DNA of 64,000 nucleotides from Pseudomonas sp. G.S.17 (GCF_038096165.1 NZ_CP151076.1:6135501-6199500), one strand, 5' to 3'. Positions 55,290-64,000 are shown, counted from the stretch's first letter. The notes: generated from the sequence alone by a model not told the origin. Numbers and translations are program-made.

Positions 55290-56098
55290 AACATTCGCTG
55301 ATCTTATCCTTGACCCTCTGTGTCGCTTCCAGCGCCGTCAGCGCGCAAACCTCCATCACAGAAGCCACCCCGGTTTTCTCTGAACAAGCACCTCGGGCGC
55401 GTTGGGGACTTGGGCTTGGCGCCGCCTTGTCCAGCGGCGTGTATGCCGGTCAGGACGCACAACTGACGCCGTTTCCGCTGATCAGCTACGAAGGAGAGCG
55501 CTTCTTCTGGCGCGGCATCGCCGGGGGCGTTCATCTGTTCAAGCGAGACGGGTTCGCCCTCGATGCGACGTTATCTGCACGCATGGACGGTATTGATCGA
55601 TCGGACTTCGGCAGGCGCGAACTGGCCGAACGTGGCATCGATCGGTCCTTGCTCGAAGACCGCGACGACGGCGTTGACCTGGGCCTGGCCGGCCGCTGGA
55701 GCGGCGCGTTCGGTGAGCTCGAGCTTGACGTCAAAGGGGACATCAGCAGCGCGAGCGACGGCTACGAAGCAGGGCTGACCTACGGCTACCCGATCCAGTG
55801 GGGCCAGAACAGCCTCACGCCCCACATTGGCGTCGCCCATCTGTCGAAAAAGCTGGCGAACTATTATTACGGTATGCTGCCTGGCGAAACCGCACGCGGT
55901 GTCGTCGACTACCGACCCGGCAGTGCGACCGTTCAGCGCGTGGGGCTGGATTACGTCCGGCCATTCGCGGAACGCTGGGCGTTCATCGCCAACGTGTCGT
56001 ACGAGCATCTGCCCGGCAAAATCACCGACAGCCCGCTGGTGGACAAAGACACCGATGGTTCGATGTCTGCGTTCTTCGGGATTTCGCGAGGCTTCTGA
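55286..56098 (+). CDS. MipA/OmpV-family outer-membrane protein
   Basis: Beta-barrel protein of 270 residues with a cleavable signal (MKHSLILSLTLCVASSAVSA-QTS). The mature part has WGLGLGAALSSGVYAGQDAQ, PLISYEGERFFWRGIAGG and a C-terminal aromatic residue (SRGF) as needed for outer-membrane assembly. It overlaps the FAH gene by 4 bases. The two-component genes follow 93 bases later. The pairing of MipA with a two-component system suggests sensing or remodelling of the envelope. Confidence 0.88.
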   Translation: MKHSLILSLTLCVASSAVSAQTSITEATPVFSEQAPRARWGLGLGAALSSGVYAGQDAQLTPFPLISYEGERFFWRGIAGGVHLFKRDGFALDATLSARMDGIDRSDFGRRELAERGIDRSLLEDRDDGVDLGLAGRWSGAFGELELDVKGDISSASDGYEAGLTYGYPIQWGQNSLTPHIGVAHLSKKLANYYYGMLPGETARGVVDYRPGSATVQRVGLDYVRPFAERWAFIANVSYEHLPGKITDSPLVDKDTDGSMSAFFGISRGF

Positions 56099-56191
56099 TC
56101 CGCACCGCGCCCCGGCCGGCCGATCAGGCGCAGTGGCTGGCCGATGGGAGACAGGCGCTGCTCTTTCTGCTTCATTCAGTGAGCGTCAAAC

Positions 56192-56899
56192 ATGGATAAC
56201 TCGGTCAAGCAGGCCCTGAGCGTTCTGATCATCGAAGACAACGCTGCTCTGGCGGCCAATATCTACGATTACCTGCGGGCCTGTGGTCATCATCCCGACG
56301 CAGCCCCCGATGGCGAGACGGGGCTTAGCCTGTTGGCGAGCGAGCGGTATGACGTCATTGTCCTAGACTGGATGATGCCGCGGATGGACGGGATGACGAT
56401 GCTGGCCAAGCTGCGCACGACATTAAAATCCCGCATCCCGGTGATCGTCATCACGGCCAAGGATCAGGTTGAGAACAAGATTCAAGGGTTCCTGACCGGG
56501 GCAGACGATTACATCGTCAAACCGGTGGCTCTCGCCGAGCTCGAGATCAGGCTGCGGGTGGTCACCCAGCGGGTGAACGGCGCGCAAATGGAATCCCAGG
56601 TGCTGGAAGTGGCTGACTTGCGCTTCGACCTGGGCACGTTGCGGGTGACCCGAGCCGGCAAGACTATCCCCATGACCCCCGTGCGACGAACACTGCTTGC
56701 GGTGCTGATGCGCCGGTCACCCGGCCTGGTGCGTCGGGATGAACTCGAAACGCTGATCTGGGATGACCGCGTTCCGGACCATGTTGCCTTGCGCTCGCAC
56801 ATGTACATGCTGCGCAAAGCCGTTGACGGCGAGGCATCACTCAAGCTGATAAAAACCGTGGCGGGCAGTGGGTATCGTCTTCATGCAGGCGATGAATGA
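56192..56899 (+). CDS. OmpR/PhoB-family response regulator
   Basis: Protein of 235 residues. The receiver domain has the acidic pocket in LIIEDN, the phosphorylated aspartate in VIVLDWMMPRMDG and the lysine in DDYIVKP. A winged-helix output domain occupies residues about 135-230 (PVRRTLLAVLMRRSPGLVRRDEL, HMYMLRKAVDGE). It is the partner of the kinase that follows. Confidence 0.93.
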   Translation: MDNSVKQALSVLIIEDNAALAANIYDYLRACGHHPDAAPDGETGLSLLASERYDVIVLDWMMPRMDGMTMLAKLRTTLKSRIPVIVITAKDQVENKIQGFLTGADDYIVKPVALAELEIRLRVVTQRVNGAQMESQVLEVADLRFDLGTLRVTRAGKTIPMTPVRRTLLAVLMRRSPGLVRRDELETLIWDDRVPDHVALRSHMYMLRKAVDGEASLKLIKTVAGSGYRLHAGDE

Positions 56900-56921
56900 G
56901 TCAACCCAACGAGGTCAATCC

Positions 56922-58199
56922 ATGGCAGCCAGCAGTCTGAGCCGCAGCATCAGTGCGATCTTTTTCGTCTTCGGCCTGATCCTGGCGGCGGGGCTGACAA
57001 TTCAGGGCAACCTGAGCCAACAAATGATCGTGCATCCTGTCTGGCACGAGATTCTGCAATCGAGCACCGACCCCTATGTGTCTGGAGGACGGCTAATCCC
57101 CGCCAAACAGCTTCCCGCCACTGGTGTGATCCGGGGCTGGCACCTCACCGGCAACGAGGTGCCAGCGGACATGCCTGAATATTTCCTGCGCCTCAATGCG
57201 GGATTCCACGATGAGCATCAACTGGACGCCTACGACAGCGAGCGCAGTTATGCCGTGCTGGTGACGCCGGTGGCAGACGGACGCATCGTCATGTCCGTCG
57301 ACATCACGGACCTTGAAAATTATCAGAACATGACCGCGCGGGTGAGCGTGCTCATCGCGGTGCTAAGTGGCGTGATGATTCTGGGGGCGATTCTTTGGAT
57401 TTACCGCAGCATGAAACGGCCGATGCAGGCACTGGCGCAACGAATGGAGCAGCTGGACCCGGAACAACCGGCCCAACGCCTTTGCACCGACTTTACTTTG
57501 AAGGAACTGCACGACATAGCGCTTATCGTGAACCGCCATCTGGAGCGGGTAGAGCGCTTTATCGAACGTGAGCGCAGCCTTCTGGACCAGGCCAGCCATG
57601 AGTTTCGTACGCCCATCGCAGTAATTGCCGGCGCGGTTGACGTGATCAAGTTGTATGACCTGCCGGCCGAGGCAGAACGGCCACTGACGCGCATTGAGTC
57701 CACGGTCGGCAACCTGACGGAAATCATGTCGGCGCTGCTCTTTCTGTCCAGAGAGCCAGACCTGACCAGCCCCGTGCAGAGCACTCGGCTGGATACCCTC
57801 ACTGCCGCGCTAATTGAGGATCATGGGTATTTGCTACAGGGCTCCGGCGCGGCGTTCGTGATCGATGAGTTCAATCCTGTGGTGCTTGAGTGCCCCGAAG
57901 CCATGGTGCGCATTGTCGTCAGCAACCTGTTGCGCAATGCGGCTGAACACAGCCACGAAGGGCCCATCCGGATAAGCCTTGACGCTAACCGGCTCAGCAT
58001 CGTCAACAGCACCGGCAACTTCGATGCCGCCGAGGCCGCTCGACGTTACACCCGAGCCCTGGGCGATTCGACTAAACAAGGCGGTGGGCAAGGTCTGGGT
58101 TTGTTTATCACTCGCCGGATCTGTGAACGGTTTGGCTGGACCTTGCTGATTGCTTCGGCGGGTGCGGGTCAAACAGTCGCGAAATTGAGTTTTGCGTAG
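56922..58199 (+). CDS. sensor histidine kinase
   Basis: Membrane kinase of 425 residues. A first transmembrane helix near 10-30, a periplasmic sensor of about 120 residues and a second helix near 145-165 precede a HAMP-like linker. The phosphoacceptor histidine is in LLDQASHEFRTPIAV, the N box is VSNLLRNAAEHS, and the G2 box is GGGQGLGLFI. The G1 region (SIVNSTGNFDAAEA) is degenerate. GAGG 7 bases before the ATG at 56922 favours this start over 56892, which would overlap the regulator's stop. Confidence 0.9.
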   Translation: MAASSLSRSISAIFFVFGLILAAGLTIQGNLSQQMIVHPVWHEILQSSTDPYVSGGRLIPAKQLPATGVIRGWHLTGNEVPADMPEYFLRLNAGFHDEHQLDAYDSERSYAVLVTPVADGRIVMSVDITDLENYQNMTARVSVLIAVLSGVMILGAILWIYRSMKRPMQALAQRMEQLDPEQPAQRLCTDFTLKELHDIALIVNRHLERVERFIERERSLLDQASHEFRTPIAVIAGAVDVIKLYDLPAEAERPLTRIESTVGNLTEIMSALLFLSREPDLTSPVQSTRLDTLTAALIEDHGYLLQGSGAAFVIDEFNPVVLECPEAMVRIVVSNLLRNAAEHSHEGPIRISLDANRLSIVNSTGNFDAAEAARRYTRALGDSTKQGGGQGLGLFITRRICERFGWTLLIASAGAGQTVAKLSFA

Positions 58200-58355
58200 G
58201 TTGTCAATGTAGCTGGAGCCTTCACCGATCGACATCTGCGTGCTACAGACTTATCGCGTCCTTCCATTGAAGTCGAAGCGAGTTAATCATTGTCTGGTCA
58301 ACAGTCATTTGTGGATCACGGCTTTTTGCCAAATATCGACCGGCAGCTATCGACC

Positions 58356-60033
58356 CAGGGTGTGTGAAAACGCGCTAAACACCTCGAAAACTGAGAGTCG
58401 CGAAGGTTTCCTATGGAATCAGCGGGCGGAAGCGCGAATTAGCTTAGTCAGTGACATAGACGTTCGTAATACCGTTTGGGCCGGGGCAGCGGCCCAAACG
58501 GTTTCTAACGGGTGGGCCAAGCAGCTGGGCTCACGCCCTGATCGCCTCAAGCAGCCCTGCGATGCCGAAGATGCTCATCATTCGTTTGAGGTTGTAGGCG
58601 AGAACATGAAGGCTCATCTCAGTACTCACCCTCGGCAGGGTTTTGGTCAGGAAGTGGGTACTTCCCATCCAGTACTTGAGCGTTCCAAAAGGATGCTCAA
58701 CGGTCTGTCGACGAACCCTCATCATCGCGGGATCATGTTCTAGCCGAGCCTGCATCGCGTCGACTACCGACTCATGTTCCCAACGCTTCACACGGCGCTC
58801 CTTACCCGTCGTACATTGCTTTTGCATTGAGCAGGACTGGCAGCCTGAGAAGTAATAACAATGCAATAACATGCCGTCTTCCGTCGACGAATGTCGCCTG
58901 GTTAGTAGCTGCCCCGCAGGGCATCGATACTCGTCCGAAGCCGCAAGATAGATGAAGTCCTGCTTGCCAAATCTGCCTTCCGCTTTGCTGCCAGATGTAA
59001 GGGGTTTCGGTACGAAGGTAGTGATGCCAGCTTGCTCGCAAGTAAAGATTTCCAGACCTTTGTAATAGCCTCGGTCGGCCACCACCGTTAGCGATTCAGC
59101 TCCGATTTCTTCACGCGCCTGGTTCGCCATATTGCTCAGCTGCCCGCGGTCATTGCCAACGTTGGTCACCTCATGGGCAATGATCAAATGGTGTTTGTCG
59201 TCGACAGCGGTTTGTACGTTGTAGCCAACCGTCCCGGTGCCTCGGCCGCTCGTGGCCATTGAGCGTGCATCTGGATCGGTGAGGGAAATCTGCTGGTCTG
59301 GACTTTCGTGGAGCTGCGCCTCGATTTCCTTGAGTTTCTGCATCTGCTTTTTCAGTGTTTTTATCTTTTCTTTAAGCCGCTCGGCTTTGGCCTCGGCCAC
59401 TTCGGGCGTTGCCCGATCCGCCGAATCCATCGCCGCCAGATATCGATCAATGCTCTGCTCGATCTGCTGCATGCGAGCCTTCACTTTGCCCTGAGTGAAG
59501 TTGCGGTCGCGATTATTGACGGCTTTGAATTTGCTGCCGTCGATGGCGATGATCGACTGCGAGAAGAGATTGAGGTTGCGACAAAGCACTATGAACTGGC
59601 GGCATACGCTGCGAATGGCTTTGCCGTTGTCTTTGCGAAAGTCGGCAATGGTTTTGAAGTCCGGAGCCAAACGCCCCGTTAGCCACATCAACTCGACGTT
59701 GCGCTCGGCCTCTCGCTCAAGCCGGCGGCTGGACTGAATCCGATTGAGATAGCCGTAGATATAGATCTTCAGCAACACCGCTGGGTGATAGGCCGGACGA
59801 CCCGTAACGGCAGGGTCGACTCCCTCAAAACCAAGTGCGCCCAGGTCGAGTTCATCGACGAAAACATCGACCACGCGCACTGGATTTTCTTCGGCTACGT
59901 AATCGTCCAGACACTCCGGCAGCAAGGTGACTTGCGTCCGAGCCTCACCTTCAATAAATCGCTTCATGATCGCCCCCGCTACGATCTCAACGATCAGAAG
60001 ATTAGACAATTGCGGGAGTTTTCACACAGCCTG
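58356..60033 (-). mobile_element. IS1182-family insertion sequence, divergent copy C
   Basis: Element of 1678 bases with terminal repeats CAGG-GTGTGTGAAAACGCG and CAGG-CTGTGTGAAAACTCC (complement). It is flanked by GACC at 58352-58355 and 60034-60037. It is related to, but clearly different from, copies A and B. The 155 bases between the kinase gene and the IS hold no gene. Confidence 0.9.
58531..59967 (-). CDS. IS1182-family transposase (copy C)
   Basis: Transposase of 478 residues starting MKRFIEGEARTQVTLLPECLDDYV, aligning along its length with copies A and B (GRPAYHPAVLLKIYIYGYLN, VADRGYYKGLEIFTC, CYYFSGCQSCSMQKQC, VEHPFGTLKYWMG). A longer frame to 60009 adds an unlikely leader. No stop or shift is visible. 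Confidence 0.92.
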   Translation of the reverse strand: MKRFIEGEARTQVTLLPECLDDYVAEENPVRVVDVFVDELDLGALGFEGVDPAVTGRPAYHPAVLLKIYIYGYLNRIQSSRRLEREAERNVELMWLTGRLAPDFKTIADFRKDNGKAIRSVCRQFIVLCRNLNLFSQSIIAIDGSKFKAVNNRDRNFTQGKVKARMQQIEQSIDRYLAAMDSADRATPEVAEAKAERLKEKIKTLKKQMQKLKEIEAQLHESPDQQISLTDPDARSMATSGRGTGTVGYNVQTAVDDKHHLIIAHEVTNVGNDRGQLSNMANQAREEIGAESLTVVADRGYYKGLEIFTCEQAGITTFVPKPLTSGSKAEGRFGKQDFIYLAASDEYRCPAGQLLTRRHSSTEDGMLLHCYYFSGCQSCSMQKQCTTGKERRVKRWEHESVVDAMQARLEHDPAMMRVRRQTVEHPFGTLKYWMGSTHFLTKTLPRVSTEMSLHVLAYNLKRMMSIFGIAGLLEAIRA

Positions 60034-60057
60034 GACCCAAAGCGGCCAACTCCTTGC

Positions 60058-60969
60058 TCACTGCCAATCTTTCGCGACGTTACTCAGCATTTCATGGATT
60101 AGTTGCCCGAATCTTTGAGTAAGTAGGCTTTGCGGTCGGTCCGCCGGTAGCAGCAGATAGGTCGAGAAGCGTATTTGTGGGCGGAATGGCCGGGTTTCTA
60201 TACCGGTGTGCAGGTATTCCAACGCCACAATCGGGCTGACGATGCTCACCCCAAGACCCAGTGCCACTAGTGAGCAAACTGTGGCCGCATGAGGCGTTTC
60301 CAGATTCAGTTTTCGATGACCTCTGTCTTCGGGGAATGCCCGATCGACTCGAGCACGCGAGCCGTCATTTTGCGACAGTGAAATGAACTCCTCGCCCTTC
60401 AGATCTTCTGGTCCGACAGAAGCCAATGCGCTCAGTCGATGGCCCTTGGGAAATACGCAGACCCCCGGCACGTCGCAAATCGCCTGGGTTTTAACCCCCG
60501 GCATTTCTTCACCGACATACGACGCCAACCCCAGATCGCAAAACTGTGAGGCTGCCCAATGGGCGACCATTGGTGAGTCGCTGGTATGAAGCGAGATCGC
60601 CACGTCCGGGTTCTCTTGGCGAAAGCGCTGGATTACCCGAGGCAATACTGTCAATGACAATGAAGGAACCGCTGCGATTCGCAATCGCCCCGTGCCTCCT
60701 CGACGGATGTTCTCTGCCGACTTCTCCAGACTATGCAGGCCGATAAACGCTCGTTCGACGTCGGCAAATAGCGCTGCTCCTTCATCAGTAGGTAGTAAGC
60801 GTCCTCCGACCCGCTCGAACAGCTTGAAGCCACTATTTCGCTCCAGCTGTGCGATTAAACGACTGATGTTGGGCTGAGAGGTATGCAGGGATTCGGCGGC
60901 GGCAGTCATCGAGCCGCTCAAGATCACGGCGCGGAAAGCTTCGACTTGTTTAAAATTCATGGTAGCCAT
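60058..60969 (-). CDS. LysR-family regulator (amino-acid/opine class)
   Basis: Regulator of 303 residues (300 if started at 60960, MNFKQVEAFRAVI). The helix GSMTAAAESLHTSQPNISRLIAQLER and FERVGGRLLPTDEG are clear. The LSGSMTAAAE...SQPNISRLI pattern is seen in OccR/NocR-like regulators of arginine- or opine-type compounds. It is divergent from the ABC uptake operon and very likely controls it. Confidence 0.88.
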   Translation of the reverse strand: MATMNFKQVEAFRAVILSGSMTAAAESLHTSQPNISRLIAQLERNSGFKLFERVGGRLLPTDEGAALFADVERAFIGLHSLEKSAENIRRGGTGRLRIAAVPSLSLTVLPRVIQRFRQENPDVAISLHTSDSPMVAHWAASQFCDLGLASYVGEEMPGVKTQAICDVPGVCVFPKGHRLSALASVGPEDLKGEEFISLSQNDGSRARVDRAFPEDRGHRKLNLETPHAATVCSLVALGLGVSIVSPIVALEYLHTGIETRPFRPQIRFSTYLLLPADRPQSLLTQRFGQLIHEMLSNVAKDWQ

Positions 60970-61156
60970 ATCAATTCAGTATGGATGCCTAGTGTATTGT
61001 CATTTGTTGTTATGAGCTAGGCACCTTATAACTGTTCACGACATCGGCGTAACCGTGCTATCGGACGGCGATGCGAAGCGAGTACACGACACCCAATAAC
61101 AAAAACTTATTACGTCGCTCTGCCTTAGGGCGGTCGGCGCAGTAACAGGAGGCATT

Positions 61157-62002
61157 ATGTCGTTTTCCTTGAAAATTCTTAGCCGTGCAGTGGCATTCTC
61201 GTGTTTGTCATTGGCAGGCGTGATGCAAGTACACGCCGCCGAACTTCCCGCCGTACCCGATGAAATCAAACAAGCTGGCCAGTTGCGTGCAGGTGTGCGT
61301 TGCGACCAGCCACCATATGGTTTTCAGGATGGAAGCGGTGAGTTCGCCGGAGTTGAAGTGGAGATGTCCAAGCAGATCGCGCTCTGGGCACTGGGCTCGA
61401 AAGACAAGGTGTCCTTCACCTGCGTTACCGCTGAAAACCGCGTACCGCAACTACTGGGACGCAAGGTGGACTTCCTGATCGCCACTCTAGGAGTTACCCC
61501 GGAACGCCAGCGCGTCATCGACTTCACGAAGCCGTATCGCTGGGGCGCCAGCGACGTGGTGGTGAAGAAGGATAGTCCGATCAAGAAAATTGCCGACCTT
61601 AACGGCAAGACTTTGGCCACCCTCAAGGGTTCAGTGCAGGCCAAGTGGTTCGAAGATCACATGCCGGAAGTCAAGACGCTACGCCTGAACAGCGCTGCCG
61701 ATGCCTTGCAAACTTTCCGCCAGGGTCGTGCCGATGCTTACACCCATGACGCAGCAACATTGGTCGTGGTGGCCGACAACGACAAGGACGCTCGCCTGCT
61801 GAATGAGCCATTCCTGATTTCCGACGCCGCCATCGGCGTACGCAAGAACGATGAACAGTGGCGCGATTATCTGAGCGCCGCCGTAGTGCGGATGCATGAG
61901 GAAAAACTGTTTCGCGGCTGGGTACAACAGTACGTACCGCAGAATATCCAGAGCTACTACCTTAGTGTCTTCGAGCAGGCCAAACCTGCCGAAGCCCTCT
62001 GA
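61157..62002 (+). CDS. periplasmic amino-acid-binding protein of an ABC uptake system
   Basis: Protein of 281 residues with a signal peptide ending VMQVHA-AELPAV. The SBP_bac_3 fold shows LRAGVRCDQPPYGFQDGSGEFAGVEVEM (in parts), ATLGVTPERQRVIDFTKPYRWGASDVVV and ADLNGKTLATLKGS. GGAGG lies before the ATG. It recognises a polar amino acid or similar compound. Two permease genes follow closely. Confidence 0.9.
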   Translation: MSFSLKILSRAVAFSCLSLAGVMQVHAAELPAVPDEIKQAGQLRAGVRCDQPPYGFQDGSGEFAGVEVEMSKQIALWALGSKDKVSFTCVTAENRVPQLLGRKVDFLIATLGVTPERQRVIDFTKPYRWGASDVVVKKDSPIKKIADLNGKTLATLKGSVQAKWFEDHMPEVKTLRLNSAADALQTFRQGRADAYTHDAATLVVVADNDKDARLLNEPFLISDAAIGVRKNDEQWRDYLSAAVVRMHEEKLFRGWVQQYVPQNIQSYYLSVFEQAKPAEAL

Positions 62003-62015
62003 CTGGTCTCCGGTC

Positions 62016-62678
62016 ATGGATTTCGATTTCAGCTATTTATTGGCGCAATGGCCGGCTCTGCTGGGCGGCGTGTTGATGACGCTACGGGTGTCGCTGCTGG
62101 CGATCACATTCTCGTTGCTGATTGGAGTACTGGGCGGTGCGGCGCGGGTGATGAAGGTGCCTGTGCTGGCGCAGCTTGTCGTGCTGTATGTCGAGTTGGT
62201 CCGGAACACGCCGATTCTGGTTCAGTTATTTTTCATCTTCTATGGCTTGCCTGCAATAGGTATGGAGCTGTCGCTGTTCTGGTCCGGTGTGCTGTGTTTG
62301 TCTTTGTGGGCGGGAGCATATCAGGTGGAAAACGTTCGCGGCGGTCTGGCGACTGTCGAGCACGGGATGCGGGAGGCGAGCATGGCCCTGAGCCTCAAGC
62401 CTTCGCACTACTTCTGTCTGGTCGCGTTGCCGATTGCCTTTAGGACCAGCTTGCCAGCAGTGCTGAATACGGCGATTTCCCTGCTCAAAAACTCTTCCTA
62501 CCTACAGGCCATCGGCCTTGCCGAGCTAACGTTTGTTGCGGTGGATCGGATTGCCACGGACTTTCGCGCCATCGAGATGTTCAGTGCGATCTGCGTGATT
62601 TACCTGGTGTTGGTTGCGATTCTGGCGTTGTTGACAGGGCGCTTGTCGGCGCACCTGCAACGACCCTTCCGGCAGTGA
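62016..62678 (+). CDS. ABC amino-acid transporter permease 1 (HisM/HisQ type)
   Basis: Inner-membrane protein of 220 residues starting MDFDFSYLLAQWPALLGGVLMTL in two blocks. It has about five helices, VELVRNTPILVQLFFIFYGLPA and the ATPase-coupling EAA loop around HGMREASMALSLKPSHYF. The start at 62016 is used because the longer frame to 61896 lies in the binding-protein gene. It forms the channel together with the next permease. Confidence 0.9.
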   Translation: MDFDFSYLLAQWPALLGGVLMTLRVSLLAITFSLLIGVLGGAARVMKVPVLAQLVVLYVELVRNTPILVQLFFIFYGLPAIGMELSLFWSGVLCLSLWAGAYQVENVRGGLATVEHGMREASMALSLKPSHYFCLVALPIAFRTSLPAVLNTAISLLKNSSYLQAIGLAELTFVAVDRIATDFRAIEMFSAICVIYLVLVAILALLTGRLSAHLQRPFRQ

Positions 62679-62685
62679 GGCCTCA

Positions 62686-63363
62686 ATGAATTTCTTATTT
62701 GAAAACTGGGGTTTCATCTCCAAAGGTTTGTGGATGACCCTGCGCCTGGCGCTGGTGGTTCTGCTTTTCACTACGTTGATCTCGATTGTGTTCGGCGTGC
62801 TGGCGACGCTGAAGAATCGGCTGCTGTTTTGGACCATTCATGGCTACGTGGAGCTGTTTCGCTCGATCCCTCTGATCGTCAACGTGTACTTCATTTACTT
62901 CGGTGTGCCGATGCTCGGCCTGGACCTGAGTCCATTCGCAGCTGTGACCACCGGCCTGACCTTGTGGGGCAGCGCCAATGGCATCGAGATCGTACGTGGT
63001 GGTCTCGAGTCGGTAGCGCGCCATCAATGGAAAAGCGCTTGGGCGCTGGGACTTCGACCTTGGCAGATCTACTTGTACGTGATCGTGCCGCAATCGATGA
63101 AGGCAATTCTTCCTGCTTACACTGGGCTGTTGACCATGCTGGTCCAGGCGACTTCTCTCGGGGCACTGGTGGGTGTTGGGGAGTTTCTCAAGGTAGGCCA
63201 GATTATCATCGAGCGCGCCACAGTTATGACTGGCGTTAGCCCCGCGTTCACCGTCTACGGCGCTGTGCTGCTCGTTTACTTCGTCATGTGTTCATTGCTG
63301 AGTTGGCTCAGCCGTTATCTAGAACGTCGCCTGGGTCGCCCGGTGACGCGTGACAGTCATTGA
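62686..63363 (+). CDS. ABC amino-acid transporter permease 2 (HisM/HisQ type)
   Basis: Inner-membrane protein of 225 residues, 7 bases after permease 1. It has MTLRLALVVLLFTTLISIVFGVL in parts, VELFRSIPLIVNVYFIYFG and the coupling loop SVARHQWKSAWALGLRPWQIY. The two permeases would form a heterodimer. No ATPase gene is seen before the window ends. Confidence 0.9.
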   Translation: MNFLFENWGFISKGLWMTLRLALVVLLFTTLISIVFGVLATLKNRLLFWTIHGYVELFRSIPLIVNVYFIYFGVPMLGLDLSPFAAVTTGLTLWGSANGIEIVRGGLESVARHQWKSAWALGLRPWQIYLYVIVPQSMKAILPAYTGLLTMLVQATSLGALVGVGEFLKVGQIIIERATVMTGVSPAFTVYGAVLLVYFVMCSLLSWLSRYLERRLGRPVTRDSH

Positions 63364-63371
63364 GGAGTTTC

Positions 63372-64000
63372 ATGATGCAAGAATCCAAAGTCAGTCGGCG
63401 CCTGAAGGAAACCACCGCGCCGGAAGTCAACGAGTACATCTACCGCCCGCGTCTGGAAGGGTTTGCCGATGGCTTCGACAATCTGGGTAACGTCAACAAG
63501 GCGCATATTGTCATGCTCGCCGAACAGGGTTTGATTCGTGGCGAACACGCAGCGGCGCTGGCCAAAGGTGTGCTAGATATGGAAGCTGCCGGGCCGGAAG
63601 CGGTGACACTTGACCCATCTCGTGAGGATGCTTACTTCAACTATGAAGCGCATTTGATCGAACAAATCGGTACCGACATCGGCGGCCGTCTGCACACCGG
63701 ACGCAGCCGCAACGACATCCTTGCGACCCTCGACCGCCTACGTTGTAGGGAAGTGCTGATGGATCTGATCGACGCGCTGATACAAGTGCGACAGACCGCC
63801 ATCAACAATGCTGAGGTGTTCGCTGAAGTGGTGATGCCGGGTTACACCCATCTGCAACCGGCGCAGCCGATCACTTACGGATACTACCTGTCAGCGGTTG
63901 AACAGGCGCTGGAGCGTGATTGCAAACGTCTGACGCACACCCTGGAGTCGATGAATCAAAGCCCACTGGGTGCTGCTGCCTTTGCTGGTACGCCGTTCAA
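63372..64000 (+). CDS. argininosuccinate lyase-family enzyme (5' part, truncated by window end)
   Basis: The first 209 or so codons are in view, starting MMQESKVSRRLKETTAPEVNE with GAGGAG before the ATG at 63372. Fumarase/aspartase superfamily motifs include the substrate-binding HTGRSRNDI and PGYTHLQPAQPITYGYYL, matching argininosuccinate lyase. Its place 9 bases after an amino-acid ABC permease suggests a catabolic lyase acting on the imported compound rather than biosynthetic ArgH. The signature loop with the catalytic serine lies beyond 64000. Confidence 0.85.
   Translation, partial: MMQESKVSRRLKETTAPEVNEYIYRPRLEGFADGFDNLGNVNKAHIVMLAEQGLIRGEHAAALAKGVLDMEAAGPEAVTLDPSREDAYFNYEAHLIEQIGTDIGGRLHTGRSRNDILATLDRLRCREVLMDLIDALIQVRQTAINNAEVFAEVVMPGYTHLQPAQPITYGYYLSAVEQALERDCKRLTHTLESMNQSPLGAAAFAGTPF

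Noticed and set aside
1..64000. tRNA, rRNA or replication origin
   Set aside because: I saw no cloverleaf-like sequence, rRNA segment or DnaA-box cluster. A covariance-model scan was not possible.

Overview
The window looks like a chromosome segment from a Pseudomonas of the fluorescens/syringae type. The evidence is the two classes of inverted REP-like repeats (7726-7811 and 10890-10979), a Mn-riboswitch-controlled mntP, a Tat-exported OpgD, a PslG-like hydrolase, and the many LysR/AraC regulators paired with oxidoreductases. This assignment rests on gene content only. No rRNA, tRNA or CRISPR array was seen.

Layout. 1-11 kb is ordinary chromosome: mntP with its yybP-ykoY leader, opgD, a three-gene exopolysaccharide operon (Wzy-like polymerase, PslG-like GH39 hydrolase, AT3-SGNH acyltransferase), and a MocR-type regulator facing a GNAT/azoR/AhpD-like operon. 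11.05 to about 25 kb is a Tn7-like transposon. Its left end carries three spaced repeats in the same orientation. Next come a two-gene AAA ATPase + DUF4435 (TOPRIM-like) module with the layout of the PARIS anti-phage system, then tnsC, tnsB and tnsA, then a divergent tniQ/tnsD and three orphan MbcA/ParS/Xre-like antitoxin genes. tnsA is split by a complete IS66-family element (18051-20468, 8-bp target duplication) inside its catalytic core. The right end of the transposon was not found. An IS1182-family remnant fused to a 5'-truncated gene at 25.7-26.4 kb suggests a deletion there.

26-54 kb is a dense accessory region built mostly of divergent regulator/enzyme pairs: HxlR with a SnoaL-like protein and a luciferase-like oxidoreductase, LysR with an amidohydrolase, NimR-like with NimT-like, LysR with an ester cyclase-MDR-SDR-SDR operon, LysR with an MDR, LysR with an NmrA-like protein, AraC with an SDR, and LysR with an aldo/keto reductase. 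Many are single-step redox or detoxification enzymes, each probably controlled by the adjacent regulator. Two identical, oppositely oriented IS1182-family copies (34779-36434 and 49967-51622) bracket 13.5 kb of this. Several genes here carry single-base frameshifts, which are either decay or sequence errors.

54-58 kb is an envelope operon (FAH-fold lipoprotein, MipA/OmpV outer-membrane protein, response regulator, histidine kinase), followed by a third, divergent IS1182-family copy (58356-60033). 60-64 kb holds a LysR regulator divergent from a polar amino-acid ABC uptake system (binding protein, two permeases) and a truncated argininosuccinate-lyase-family gene running off the end.

The most interesting items are the Tn7-like element with a PARIS-like cargo and a broken tnsA, and the observation that all four IS1182-family insertions sit in the GGCC/GGTC core of one short intergenic repeat family.
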